DNA of 64,000 bases from positions 310,001-374,000 of the forward strand of contig NZ_CP047393.1 in assembly GCF_009858175.1 (NCBI RefSeq), read 5' to 3'. The notes below the pieces were generated by a model, which saw only the letters and a program-made list of their open reading frames with translations, did not search any database and was not told where the DNA came from. The stretch's first letter is position 1, and each line of letters begins with the position of its first letter. Of the stretch, positions 29,087 through 36,777 are shown one piece after another. This DNA comes from Pontibacillus sp. HMF3514 (GTDB lineage: Bacteria > Bacillota > Bacilli > Bacillales > BH030062). A program made the position numbers and the translations under genes.

Positions 29087-29145
29087 TTATCTTGAAATTG
29101 AGATTTCCGTTATCGGGCGCGTTTGTTTAATAACGCGTCTTTCTT
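29087..29145 (+). repeat. R repeat copy 6 with paired hairpin
   Basis: TTATCTTGAAATTGAGATTT, then GGGCGC. GCGCGTT pairs with AACGCGT and is followed by CTTTCTT, so this copy doubles as a terminator of the GNAT-HAD operon. Confidence 0.85.
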
Positions 29146-29220
29146 ACGGATCAAAAAAAAATAAACTTGAAGGATTTCATAATGAGTAACTTGAAATAAA
29201 ATTAATAGAGGTGAAAACTG

Positions 29221-29436
29221 ATGAAATTCAAATATTATAATGATACTGGAAGAAATGTAAGTATTCATCCGGGAACAAAGATTAACGGTACTATGTGTAG
29301 TATGGAGCATATCAAACCACAAGAAGAAAGAACATTTCATTTGCCTGAGAATACCTATCCGTGGGTGAAAATGTGGGACAACGGAAAGGATGAAGGATTA
29401 AGTATATTGGTATCACCCCAAAAAGATAAAGACTAA
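29221..29436 (+). CDS. Small conserved-looking protein, unknown function
   Basis: 71-residue soluble protein with no signal or membrane segment. It reads YNDTGRNVSIHPGTKINGTM, then PQEERTFHLPENTYPWVKMW, compact and probably a single beta domain. I have a memory of similar short Bacillus proteins with the YPWVKMWD segment, but no assigned function. TAGAGGTG lies upstream of the ATG. It is 89 bases before the next gene and both are enclosed by R copies 6 and 7. Confidence 0.72.
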   Translation: MKFKYYNDTGRNVSIHPGTKINGTMCSMEHIKPQEERTFHLPENTYPWVKMWDNGKDEGLSILVSPQKDKD

Positions 29437-29524
29437 TGTTTCTAAATAGTATTTGATCGAAGTAGCATGGAGTTAGACAAGTAAAGGTATATAATTGAAG
29501 AACCTATAGAAATTAGGTGGAAAC

Positions 29525-30178
29525 TTGGTTAATAAACAAATAGTAAAAGAAAAAACTATTGCTATGATGGAAAAAGAGTTAGATGCACTCCTCAAAGCTA
29601 AAGGTTTTTCTAGAAGGAAGAACTCGACTAAATATCTAAGAAACTTTAAAGAGTCTTCGCAGGGTGTAGAATTAACTACAATAATAAATCCTAAATATCA
29701 ATCGCATGCCGAAGCCCATCTATATCCTTGGATAAAAATAGAGGTTCCTAATGTTAATAAAATAGCCCTAAATATGGTGGGTGATGAAAAACTATTAGCT
29801 AATAAACCAGATATTACATTAAGGCAACCATTGGAAACCTTGATACCCAAAAGTTATCAAAAAAGGTTATTTTTTTATGAAGATGAAGGATATCTTCAAA
29901 TTGGAGAGAAACTTAAATTCTATATGATCAATTGGGTATTTAATTTTCTTGATGAGGTTTCAACAGCAAAAGGAATTGTTAAGAGCTATGAAAATAAAGA
30001 TGCTCGACCATTAAAATCTGACCAGTGGATAATTTATGTGACAGCTTCCTATATAAGTCTAGATGAATATGATAAAGCTAAGAAGGTCTTAGAGGACAAT
30101 TTTTCTAGTATAGGAAAACAAAAAAGATATAGAGAAGCATTTAATTATTTGGATAAACTAAAGAAAAATAATTATTAA
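29525..30178 (+). CDS. Uncharacterised soluble protein, DUF4304-like N-terminus
   Basis: 217-residue cytosolic protein. The first 60 residues (LDALLKAKGFSRRKNSTKYL, followed by FKESSQGVEL) recall DUF4304-type domains, a group that includes candidate immunity proteins. The C-terminal part is helical (SLDEYDKAKKVLEDNFSSIG) and TPR-like. The start is TTG with AGGTGG 4 bases upstream. It follows the 71-residue gene in the same R-bounded unit. Role unknown; a protective or immunity function is a guess from the neighbourhood. Confidence 0.72.
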   Translation: MVNKQIVKEKTIAMMEKELDALLKAKGFSRRKNSTKYLRNFKESSQGVELTTIINPKYQSHAEAHLYPWIKIEVPNVNKIALNMVGDEKLLANKPDITLRQPLETLIPKSYQKRLFFYEDEGYLQIGEKLKFYMINWVFNFLDEVSTAKGIVKSYENKDARPLKSDQWIIYVTASYISLDEYDKAKKVLEDNFSSIGKQKRYREAFNYLDKLKKNNY

Positions 30179-30243
30179 TATATTTGTAAAACCTGGATAG
30201 TTTCAAGGCTTATTGGAGGCTTTGAAGAATATTATCTTTTAAT

Positions 30244-30310
30244 TTATCTCGAAATCAAGTCTTCAGTGTTAGGGCGCGATTCTTTAATAAGAATTAGCGT
30301 CTTTTTTTAT
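30244..30310 (+). repeat. R repeat copy 7 with paired hairpin and T-tract
   Basis: TTATCTCGAAATCAAGTC, then AGGGCGC. GCGCGATTCTT pairs with AAGAATTAGCGTC (wobble and bulge), followed by TTTTTTT: a functional-looking terminator. Confidence 0.88.
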
Positions 30311-30350
30311 TTTCAGAATGTAAAGACAGAATAATTCCCTGCTCAATCTA

Positions 30351-30383
30351 ATTGGGGAATTATGTTAAAATGGAGGGGCATTG
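30351..30383 (+). promoter_or_regulatory. P module: shared promoter block, copy 1
   Basis: TTGGGGAATTATGTTAAAAT, then GGAGGGGCATTG. The TG-T-TAAAAT part is an extended -10. Three more copies precede other array genes (31070, 32904, 33529). At 30393-30420 a variant of the B hairpin module follows (CTTAAACTAAAGAAGCAG). Confidence 0.6.
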
Positions 30384-30442
30384 TGAAAAGATGATCTTAA
30401 ACTAAAGAAGCAGTATTGTTTAATAAAAAAAGGGGGGAGTCG

Positions 30443-30919
30443 ATGCGAAAAGGTATTTATTTTGTGCTAATGGCACTTATTATAGTCTTATTGGGTGTAT
30501 TGTCTATCAATCTATACCAAAAAAATGTAGAAGCTAAAAGTGCGATACTAAAAAAAGAATTACTTATCTTTCAAAACCACATAAGTGGTACTGTTAGAGC
30601 AGTTGATTCAAAGAATAATGTTCTTATGAAAGATACATTATTAAGATTAAATACATTTGAAACCTTCCATTCAAAATATATTGATACAAAACCTCAATTA
30701 GTATTATCGTCTTACGAACAAGGACTTCGATATTTACTTACTACTAAAACTTCAAACTATAATGAAATAAAAAATAATTTAGATATTATTTTTCAAACCG
30801 TAACCTCTTATGATGACGAGATATTAGACCAGGAACAATTTGAGAAAATAATTGATGAACTGTTACCACAGGTTGAAGAATTTCGAGATAAAGCAAAAAC
30901 GTTAAGTGAAGAAGGATAG
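30443..30919 (+). CDS. Membrane-anchored protein of unknown function
   Basis: 158 residues: one N-terminal membrane segment or uncleaved signal (GIYFVLMALIIVLLGVLSI, residues 4-22), then a helical extracytoplasmic domain rich in Lys, Glu and Asn (LRYLLTTKTSNYNEIKNNLD; DELLPQVEEFRDKAKTLSEE). AGGGGGGAG lies 3-4 bases before the ATG; the in-frame upstream start at 30416 is not supported. It has its own P promoter module and ends in R copy 8. No family recognised. Confidence 0.72.
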   Translation: MRKGIYFVLMALIIVLLGVLSINLYQKNVEAKSAILKKELLIFQNHISGTVRAVDSKNNVLMKDTLLRLNTFETFHSKYIDTKPQLVLSSYEQGLRYLLTTKTSNYNEIKNNLDIIFQTVTSYDDEILDQEQFEKIIDELLPQVEEFRDKAKTLSEEG

Positions 30920-30936
30920 TACAATTTCATCTTTTG

Positions 30937-31040
30937 CTACCGGAGTGCGTTAGTGGAAGAACATATTTGTAATTTATCTCGAATTCAATTCTTCAGTAAA
31001 CGGGCGCTTTCCTGGAATAAGGGGAGCCCCCTTTTTATTT
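30937..31040 (+). repeat. U module plus R repeat copy 8
   Basis: U-like CTACCGGAGTGCGTTAGTGG (30937 on) precedes R at 30975 (TATCTCGAATTCAATTCTTC, then AAACGGGCGC and TTTCCTGGAATAAGG). GGGGAGCCCC and CTTTTTATTT form a small terminator at the right end. Confidence 0.83.
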
Positions 31041-31069
31041 GTCTTGATCATAAATATATCAGATCGCCT

Positions 31070-31153
31070 TCTGGATATTTATGTTAAAATATGAAGGGAT
31101 TTAGATTTGGTGTTCTTCAACTAACGAGGCAGGATAGTTGAATAAGGAACACC
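31070..31153 (+). promoter_or_regulatory. P promoter module copy 2 with B hairpin
   Basis: P: TTCTGGATATTTATGTTAAA (31069 on). B: TTCAACTAACGAGGCAGG, then ATAGTTGAA; the outer arms GGTGTTC and GAACACC make it a long hairpin (31109-31153) in the 5' leader of the lipoprotein gene. Confidence 0.6.
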
Positions 31154-31227
31154 GTATTTCCAGAAAGATTTAGCTTAAGAAACTCAGTGTATTATCTGAA
31201 ATTTTGCTGATTTAGGAGGAGGTTTTT

Positions 31228-31971
31228 ATGAAAGGAATTTTCGTATTTCTGTGTTCATCAATATTTTTAGTATTAGTAGGCTGTACTGAAGATTCTTCAG
31301 AAAAGGTATCAAATGAACTTGAGAACAAAACCAAAGAGCAACAAGCTTCACTAGAAGAGTATCAGGACGACTTACAAAAGGCAGAAGAAAAAAATCGTCA
31401 ACTCGCAAATGAATTGGATACATTGAAAAATGACAATGAAATAAAAAATAGTGAGCTTCAATTCAAATCAAATAAGATTAACAGTCTTCAAGCACTCTTA
31501 CAACAAACCTATGAGGTTATGGGGAATGAAATTGGTGAGAATAAAGCCTTTAAAATATTGGGTCTATTCAAACCAGAGAGTATAACGGAAGATTCTCAGG
31601 TTGGTGCTGTTACTGTGCAGAATATTAAAATGGAGAAACAGAATAAGGAAATTAGAAGATATCGAATTGATTTTAACGGGGAATTAGAATTAACTGGTAC
31701 GGTGAGATTAGATGAAGCACATGGCGGATATGTATTCACAGTAAACAATAAGCATTTTAACCAAGTACCTCACACAATGTATGATATAACAAATGGAACA
31801 ATATCCTTTAAAATTAAAAATGAAGAAGCATTTATAGAAGCTCTAGGAGAAGACTTATCAATTGGTGAGATCAAATCAATTCATGCTGTTTTTAAAAATT
31901 ACAATTCAGTCTACATTGCAGAAAGTCACTCCTCTGATTATGCGACATTTGTTGAAATGATTTCTGATTAA
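31228..31971 (+). CDS. Lipoprotein with coiled-coil stalk, unknown function
   Basis: 247-residue predicted lipoprotein. Signal peptide and lipobox are IFVFLCSSIFLVLVGC (Cys19). A heptad-rich coiled coil spans about residues 27-92 (KTKEQQASLEEYQDDLQKAE; NRQLANELDTLKNDNE). The C-terminal 150 residues form a mixed alpha/beta domain (GELELTGTVRLDEAHGGYVF). TAGGAGGAGG precedes the ATG. It is a single-gene unit with P and B modules upstream and R copy 9 downstream. Family not recognised; location on the outer face of the membrane is the firm part. Confidence 0.82.
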   Translation: MKGIFVFLCSSIFLVLVGCTEDSSEKVSNELENKTKEQQASLEEYQDDLQKAEEKNRQLANELDTLKNDNEIKNSELQFKSNKINSLQALLQQTYEVMGNEIGENKAFKILGLFKPESITEDSQVGAVTVQNIKMEKQNKEIRRYRIDFNGELELTGTVRLDEAHGGYVFTVNNKHFNQVPHTMYDITNGTISFKIKNEEAFIEALGEDLSIGEIKSIHAVFKNYNSVYIAESHSSDYATFVEMISD

Positions 31972-31984
31972 ATATGTTTATTTC

Positions 31985-32090
31985 ACTAACGGGTGCGTTA
32001 GTTGAAGATCCTAAGTAAGATCATCTCGAATTCAAGTCTTCCGCAAACGGGCGCAAATCTTGAATAATGGTGTTTGCGCTCTTTATCTGT
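31985..32090 (+). repeat. U module plus R repeat copy 9 with paired hairpin
   Basis: U: ACTAACGGGTGCGTTAGTTG with CTAAC/GTTAG palindrome. R from 32022: CATCTCGAATTCAAGTCTTC, then CAAACGGGCGC. GCGCAAA pairs with TTTGCGC, followed by TCTTTAT. Just downstream (32095-32132) GGGCCATTATGTCGAAGAC resembles the inverted R-like element at 12767. Confidence 0.88.
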
Positions 32091-32253
32091 TTCCGGGCCA
32101 TTATGTCGAAGACAAGGATTCAACATAATGCCTATAAATAATAAAGATTACATTCTATTTGTATGATATTATTTATGAAGAATTTGAGTATCAAAATAAT
32201 GTGTTTGCTAATGGACAATACGCACAACATCACAAAAAGGAATGAGGGATATT

Positions 32254-32784
32254 GTGAATTCTAAACCAATTAAGATGCTCTTAGTATTATTGATCCTTTT
32301 CACTATTTCTTGTTCAGGGGAGACATCAGAGAAAGTAGTATCCAACTATTATAATATGATTAAGCAAGAAAAATATATTAAAGCTACATCTTATATGACA
32401 TTTGAAGAGTATGAAGAAGTTTATATAACTAAAGAAGATTATATTTCCGACCTAGAAAAGGAAGCAAAAAACGGCTTTGAGCTAATAGATTTTGACATTT
32501 TAACAAAAAAAGATAATGATGGATTACATTTTGAAAGAGTGGATGGTGAATATAAAAAAATAGAGCCTGAAAAGCGGATAAATATTTTTGTGATAGCTAA
32601 AGAGCAAAGGGAGTTGGAAGGAACAAAGAATCAATTATATGAACTTGAACTAATTCAAAGAGGTGGGAAATGGAAAATTGCAGGTGTCAGTAAACAGATT
32701 TTAGGAGCAATACCTTTTGAACTAAGAAACATTTTTAATAACCCTCAAGATGTCGAGAATTATGAGTTTGAATCTAAAACATAA
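32254..32784 (+). CDS. Lipoprotein, unknown function
   Basis: 176-residue predicted lipoprotein with signal and lipobox PIKMLLVLLILFTISC. The mature part begins SGETSEKVVSNYYNMIKQEK, a pattern of small NTF2-like or DUF4878-type lipoproteins (helix followed by a curved sheet), and ends with QRGGKWKIAGVSKQ, typical of that fold. The GTG at 32254 is preferred because GAGGGA lies 4 bases upstream; ATG 32242 in frame is the alternative. Single-gene unit between R copies 9 and 10. NTF2-like fold is an inference. Confidence 0.78.
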   Translation: MNSKPIKMLLVLLILFTISCSGETSEKVVSNYYNMIKQEKYIKATSYMTFEEYEEVYITKEDYISDLEKEAKNGFELIDFDILTKKDNDGLHFERVDGEYKKIEPEKRINIFVIAKEQRELEGTKNQLYELELIQRGGKWKIAGVSKQILGAIPFELRNIFNNPQDVENYEFESKT

Positions 32785-32796
32785 AGCATACATAAC

Positions 32797-32860
32797 TATA
32801 TCGAATTCAAATCTTCATTTATAGGGCGCTACTCTTTAATAAGAATTAGCGTCTTTTTAG
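32797..32860 (+). repeat. R repeat copy 10 with paired hairpin
   Basis: TATATCGAATTCAAATCTTC, then ATAGGGCGC. GCGCTACTCTT pairs with AAGAATTAGCGT and is followed by CTTTTTAG. The right half is close to copy 7. Confidence 0.86.
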
Positions 32861-32903
32861 TATTTTCGGAACGTAAAGGAAGAAGAATTCTCTACTCAAT
32901 CTT

Positions 32904-32937
32904 GTTGGATAATTATGTTAAAATTGAGTAGCATTGA
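32904..32937 (+). promoter_or_regulatory. P promoter module copy 3
   Basis: TTGGATAATTATGTTAAAAT, then TGAGTAGCATTG, nearly identical to the copy at 30351. It lies about 50 bases upstream of the next lipoprotein gene. Confidence 0.6.
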
Positions 32938-32984
32938 GAAAAAAAGTGTAAAATTCACGGATTGCTAATTAAGCGTTAGGGGTG

Positions 32985-33407
32985 ATGAACATCAAAAAGA
33001 GTTTGAAAATCTACATTATCTTATTATTAGTCCTAGCAGGTTGTTCTGACAGCAACCATAATGAATACAAAATCGTTGTAGAAAACCTAAAAGGCGTAGG
33101 AGATTATGGCAACTCCAAAGTGATAACAAATGAAGAACAAGTACAGGAAGTAATAAAGATTTTAGATGATACACTTTGGAATGATATTAAAGTATCTGGA
33201 TCAGGTCCTACCTACACTCTCCATGTACAAAGTTTAAAAAAGGAAAATGTCAGGAAGTTTAACGAATATTCGATTTATATCATAAAAGATACAAACATTA
33301 TTGAGATGGTTAGGGGGCAAAATGAAGGGTATATCAAAAAGTCGGGAGAAGATGCAAAGACCTTAAAAAGAATCCTTAATAAAAAGCCTTTCGAAAAAGA
33401 GAGCTAG
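32985..33407 (+). CDS. Small lipoprotein, unknown function
   Basis: 140-residue predicted lipoprotein; signal and lipobox are LKIYIILLLVLAGC. The mature protein is a small alpha/beta domain (ITNEEQVQEVIKILDDTLWN; YTLHVQSLKKENVRKFNEYS) ending in a Lys-rich tail. GGGGTG lies tight against the ATG; a downstream in-frame TTG (33003) is possible. Single-gene unit with P module upstream and R copy 11 downstream. No family recognised, although the KILDDTxW segment recalls other small Bacillus lipoproteins. Confidence 0.76.
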   Translation: MNIKKSLKIYIILLLVLAGCSDSNHNEYKIVVENLKGVGDYGNSKVITNEEQVQEVIKILDDTLWNDIKVSGSGPTYTLHVQSLKKENVRKFNEYSIYIIKDTNIIEMVRGQNEGYIKKSGEDAKTLKRILNKKPFEKES

Positions 33408-33442
33408 AAATGAATGGTTCGATTTTAAATTTTAAGGAAAGT

Positions 33443-33510
33443 TTATCTCGAATTCAAGTAATCAGCAATCGGGCGCGATCATTGAATAAATGGTAGCGTC
33501 TATATTTTTA
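33443..33510 (+). repeat. R repeat copy 11 with paired hairpin
   Basis: TTATCTCGAATTCAAGTAAT, then CAATCGGGCGC. GCGCGATCATT pairs with AATGGTAGCGT, followed by CTATATTTTT. Confidence 0.86.
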
Positions 33511-33528
33511 GTTAACATCCCTAAATAA

Positions 33529-33560
33529 ATTGATATTTATGCTAATATGTGTGGAGATTG
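33529..33560 (+). promoter_or_regulatory. P promoter module copy 4 (diverged)
   Basis: ATTGATATTTATGCTAATAT, then GTGTGGAGATTG. A B-like hairpin remnant (TTTACTAAAGAAGTAGTTAT) follows at 33592. Confidence 0.5.
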
Positions 33561-33655
33561 TGAAAGACCGTACCCTAATGTAAATAGATTGCTTTACTAA
33601 AGAAGTAGTTATGGAGTAAATTTGCAAAACTCACAAAAATAGGAGGAATACAGAA

Positions 33656-33862
33656 ATGAAATTCAAAGTTTTGGGGCAATATGTCGTCTCCCTTTTAATC
33701 GGGATAGTATTAAGTTACATATTGCTAGCGATTGCTCACGGACCAGAAATAATAGAGAGCTGGATACCCTTGATAGCTGGTCTAGCAAGCTTACCACTAT
33801 CAATTTTAGTATTTAAATGGCGAGAACAAAATGACGCATATGAGGAAGATGAAAAGGGATAA
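33656..33862 (+). CDS. Small two-helix membrane protein
   Basis: 68 residues with two membrane segments (YVVSLLIGIVLSYILLAIAH and WIPLIAGLASLPLSILVF) and an acidic tail (REQNDAYEEDEKG). AGGAGGAATACAGAA precedes the ATG. Single-gene unit with P and B remnants upstream and a degenerate R downstream. Function unknown. Confidence 0.68.
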   Translation: MKFKVLGQYVVSLLIGIVLSYILLAIAHGPEIIESWIPLIAGLASLPLSILVFKWREQNDAYEEDEKG

Positions 33863-33903
33863 ACCGATGAAACTTGCATGTATCCAAGATTGTGAAATAC
33901 TTA

Positions 33904-33930
33904 AAGTATCGGGAGCGTTTGTTGAAGACT
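33904..33930 (+). repeat. Degenerate R/U remnant (copy 12)
   Basis: AGTATCGGGAGCGTTTGTTG, then AAGACTC, matches the core region of R/U modules, but the ATCTCGAATTCAAG part is decayed (TATCCAAGATTGTG at 33881). Confidence 0.45.
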
Positions 33931-33997
33931 CTTATTAAAGATAAAATGTCTTCTTCTAATAAGATAATTTCATACAAGACCTATTCGACTGGAATAT

Positions 33998-34029
33998 AAA
34001 AAATAAAGTCGCATAAGAATGCGACTTTT
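33998..34029 (-). terminator. Terminator of the sigma/anti-sigma operon
   Basis: AAAGTCGCAT / ATGCGACTTT perfect stem with a 4-base loop. The minus-strand side is followed by TTATTTTTT, just after the anti-sigma stop codon. Confidence 0.85.
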
Positions 34030-34034
34030 CATTT

Positions 34035-35084
34035 TTAATCTATTTCATTTTTATCCTTACTTAAAACAATAATCCTGTATTTGTCCTCACGTATAGATTT
34101 ATTTTTTTCATTACTTTGGATAAATACATTGATTTCTGAGCGAATTTCATCAGCTATTTCTGAAGCATCAGAATCATTTGCATCCAATGATGTTTTGATC
34201 TTGATTTGTAGTGGGTAGGGATGGAAAGAATAAGCAAAACCAATTACAGGTAAGTGTTCTGCTTCCATCAAAGCACGCCCAATGTGGCTAATTGCATTTG
34301 TTTTTTCCCATCGTTTCTCCTGTTCTCTAGCAATCTTTTGTACCTGTCTAACATCTAACTTAACTTTATCCTCATATGATTTTGCTTCTTTTTTAAGAAT
34401 ATCTTTTAACTGTTTGATTCTAGTTTCTGATTCTGGCACTGTTACGTTTACAAACACACCTTCCGTATCATTTATTCTAACTGATACGGGGAACAATAAT
34501 TCATATCGTTTTTCCTTCAAGCGTTTCTTCAAAGTGTTTTTAAGTTTTTTAGCATCCTCCATATTTTGTTTCCATTCTTTTGATTCTTCGGGGCTTATCT
34601 TGGATTGACTTTCTTCCTTTTCATAACGTATTGCTTTGACAGTGTACTCCTGAAAACCATTATTTCCTAGATGTTCCTCGATATTTTGTGCTATATCTTC
34701 ATAGTCTCCAGAATATCCTTTTAGTTTCACACTCACTTCCTTTGTTTCAGTCATTATATTTAAATCCTTAAGGTCTGTGCCGTTCCTTTCAACGATAGGG
34801 ACCACAAGCTCCAAGATTTTTTCCATTTCCTCTCTGTTTTGCTCTTCTTCCTTAATAAAATGACTAATGAGAGGAATATTGGCAAAGACATTACTCATGT
34901 ATGGTACAAAAAGCTCAAATGAAAATAGTATGATGAAAATAGCAGCAACTGAACTATACAGTAATTTACGAGATTTATTCTTTCTTTTATTAAGATTATT
35001 AAGGCCATAGAATACCTTATCTTGATGTTCTTCAGTGAACTTCATTTTTTTCACTTGCTTAGGGTACTTCCAATTATTCTCCAA
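34035..35084 (-). CDS. Membrane-anchored anti-sigma factor (DUF4030/DUF4179-like)
   Basis: 349 residues. The first 40 are cytosolic and basic, one membrane segment follows (LLYSSVAAIFIILFSFELFV, about 41-60), then a large extracytoplasmic domain with a long charged helix. This is the layout of Bacillus anti-sigma factors that tether an ECF sigma factor. The start overlaps the sigma gene's end by 11 bases, the normal coupling of such pairs. Residues 85 onward (LELVVPIVERNGTDLKDLNI) look like the DUF4030 region remembered from Bacillus anti-sigma proteins. The signal sensed is unknown. Confidence 0.82.
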   Translation of the reverse strand: MENNWKYPKQVKKMKFTEEHQDKVFYGLNNLNKRKNKSRKLLYSSVAAIFIILFSFELFVPYMSNVFANIPLISHFIKEEEQNREEMEKILELVVPIVERNGTDLKDLNIMTETKEVSVKLKGYSGDYEDIAQNIEEHLGNNGFQEYTVKAIRYEKEESQSKISPEESKEWKQNMEDAKKLKNTLKKRLKEKRYELLFPVSVRINDTEGVFVNVTVPESETRIKQLKDILKKEAKSYEDKVKLDVRQVQKIAREQEKRWEKTNAISHIGRALMEAEHLPVIGFAYSFHPYPLQIKIKTSLDANDSDASEIADEIRSEINVFIQSNEKNKSIREDKYRIIVLSKDKNEID

Positions 35085-35604
35085 GGACCATTCCTCCTTT
35101 CATGTATTCCTTTAAGTTTCTTCTTGCTCTATGAAGTCTACTTTTCACAGTATTAGAATTTACATCTAGAACATCAGAAATTTCATCTACCGTTAACTCC
35201 TCATAATAATAGAGGATTATAACTTCTCTTAACTTTACAGAAAGCCTTAACACCTTATGAAATAACTCCTCGCTTTCTTCTTTTTCTAAAACTTCAGTAG
35301 CAACAGATCGCATGTTATGTTCATACTCTACTTTCGTCATTGACTTGGGAATTAATTTCCGAAAAGCCCAACTTCTTACATAATCCTTGCAATAATTCAC
35401 AGTAATCCTATATAACCAGGTTTTATAAGAGGAACGATTATCAAAGTTATGAAGGGATTTATAGCAACGTATAAAAATTTCTTGTGAAAGATCCTCAGCT
35501 AGCTTCTCTTCTTTAACGTAAGTAAAAGCAACTCGGAGAACCATATCGCCGTACTTTTCCATTAAGTCTTTTAATATATCTTGATAAGTATGATCATCTT
35601 CCAT
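35074..35604 (-). CDS. ECF RNA polymerase sigma factor
   Basis: 176 residues. Sigma region 2 is VAFTYVKEEKLAEDLSQEIF with SYKTWLYRITVNYCKDYVRS (core binding and -10 recognition). Region 4 is EVIILYYYEELTVDEISDVL, then NSNTVKSRLHRARRNLKEYM (-35 recognition helix). GAGGAGGGAA precedes the ATG. Upstream is a promoter of ECF type, so the operon is probably autoregulated. Transcription is opposite to the surrounding cassette genes, so this pair is the exception to the array polarity. SigV/SigX-like in general appearance; the exact group is not assignable. Confidence 0.92.
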   Translation of the reverse strand: MEDDHTYQDILKDLMEKYGDMVLRVAFTYVKEEKLAEDLSQEIFIRCYKSLHNFDNRSSYKTWLYRITVNYCKDYVRSWAFRKLIPKSMTKVEYEHNMRSVATEVLEKEESEELFHKVLRLSVKLREVIILYYYEELTVDEISDVLDVNSNTVKSRLHRARRNLKEYMKGGMVLGE

Positions 35605-35631
35605 ATCCTTCCCTCCTCTTTCATCATGTTA

Positions 35632-35658
35632 GACGAGAGCAAAGTTATTTCCGTTCCC
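35632..35658 (-). promoter_or_regulatory. Autoregulatory ECF-type promoter
   Basis: On the minus strand GGGAAC, then after 17 bases CGTC, the GAAC ... CGTC pattern of Bacillus ECF sigma promoters, about 30-55 bases upstream of the sigma gene start. The rest of the gap 35660-36028 shows no gene. Confidence 0.7.
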
Positions 35659-36028
35659 TTAAATTTAAAAAAGTAATTAAAAGAAGGATGCTGTTTTATG
35701 AAATGAGTATTTCTGAATATAATGGAGTAACTGTATCATATATGTCATTGGTTTAGCGCATTTTGATTTGTGAAGTTATGCTTCTATAGAGTATGAAGTA
35801 AAAGGGGGGCAGTGGAAGAAAAGTAAATATCCCTCTTAAAATTTCAGGTATTAGGTACCTCATTAATATGTAAGTACAAAATAAACAGAGTGAAAGCGCC
35901 TTTTAAAATGGGGATAGTGATGATACTTACAATGTAAAAGGAAGGAAAATGGAAGTAATATCTAGAATTGAAGGGTTGATATCTTACCGTTTGATGGAGC
36001 CGTCGGAGAATTTAGGAGGGAGAAATAA

Positions 36029-36481
36029 GTGAAAAAAATAATTTTAGTAGTCTTTGCTCTCATATTAGGGTTTTTATGGTGGCATCAATATAAAGAAAAC
36101 AAAGAATTTATGGACAGTTTATTACTGCATCAACCGATTGAAAGAAGTCAAGTCCATATTGCTAGGGTGTGGGAAGCGAATAATAATGAGAAAATAATTC
36201 AAAAAGAAGAATTAAACAAAATAATAAGTTGGTTTAATGATTACCCCGCAAACAAAATAGCTGATCAATCTAGGATTGATGGGACTTCTCAAAATTCTAA
36301 GGTGAAAGCGGGAATCAATATTGAACTGAAATCGGGATATAAAATTAAGATATTTTTTGTAAATGGGGATTCTATTTATGTAACAAGAACCGATATTAAA
36401 GGCGGTATGCAAATTACTTACTCTTTTCTTGAAGAAGCATCTAAATTAGAACATTATTTTGAAGACTCTTTAGAACAATAA
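36029..36481 (+). CDS. Membrane-anchored or exported small protein
   Basis: 150 residues with an N-terminal signal or anchor (IILVVFALILGFLWWHQY), then a small alpha/beta domain (IQKEELNKIISWFNDYPANK; AGINIELKSGYKIKIFFVNG) and an acidic helical end. The start is GTG with AGGAGGGAG 7 bases upstream. Divergent from the sigma operon, with a 424-base gap between, and ended by U and R copy 13. Family not recognised; resembles small Bacillus proteins that sense or bind at the membrane only in general layout. Confidence 0.75.
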   Translation: MKKIILVVFALILGFLWWHQYKENKEFMDSLLLHQPIERSQVHIARVWEANNNEKIIQKEELNKIISWFNDYPANKIADQSRIDGTSQNSKVKAGINIELKSGYKIKIFFVNGDSIYVTRTDIKGGMQITYSFLEEASKLEHYFEDSLEQ

Positions 36482-36494
36482 AAAGGCTTTTTGT

Positions 36495-36592
36495 AAACTG
36501 ACGGATGCTGAGGGAAGATCCTAATGGTGATATCTCGAAATCAAGTCTTCATGTTTAGGGCGCATACCTGGAAGAAAAGGTTGTGCGCTCTA
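36495..36592 (+). repeat. U module plus R repeat copy 13 with paired hairpin
   Basis: U: AACTGACGGATGCTGAGGG. R from 36531: TATCTCGAAATCAAGTCTTC, then TTTAGGGCGC. GCGCATACCT pairs with AGGTTGTGCGC, followed by TCTATTATTAT. Confidence 0.87.
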
Positions 36593-36777
36593 TTATTATG
36601 TTTGGATCACATAAAATTAAATTGAAATATATTGTTATTGTGTTAGAATATTACAATGTGTTTTTTCTGAAAATTTTAACTATAACTGTTACTTATGTAA
36701 TACCTGACACCTGTTGACTGTGTTTTTTTAGTAGCACGAGAACGTAAGTTTATTATCGAAATAAGGAGGTAAGTTTC

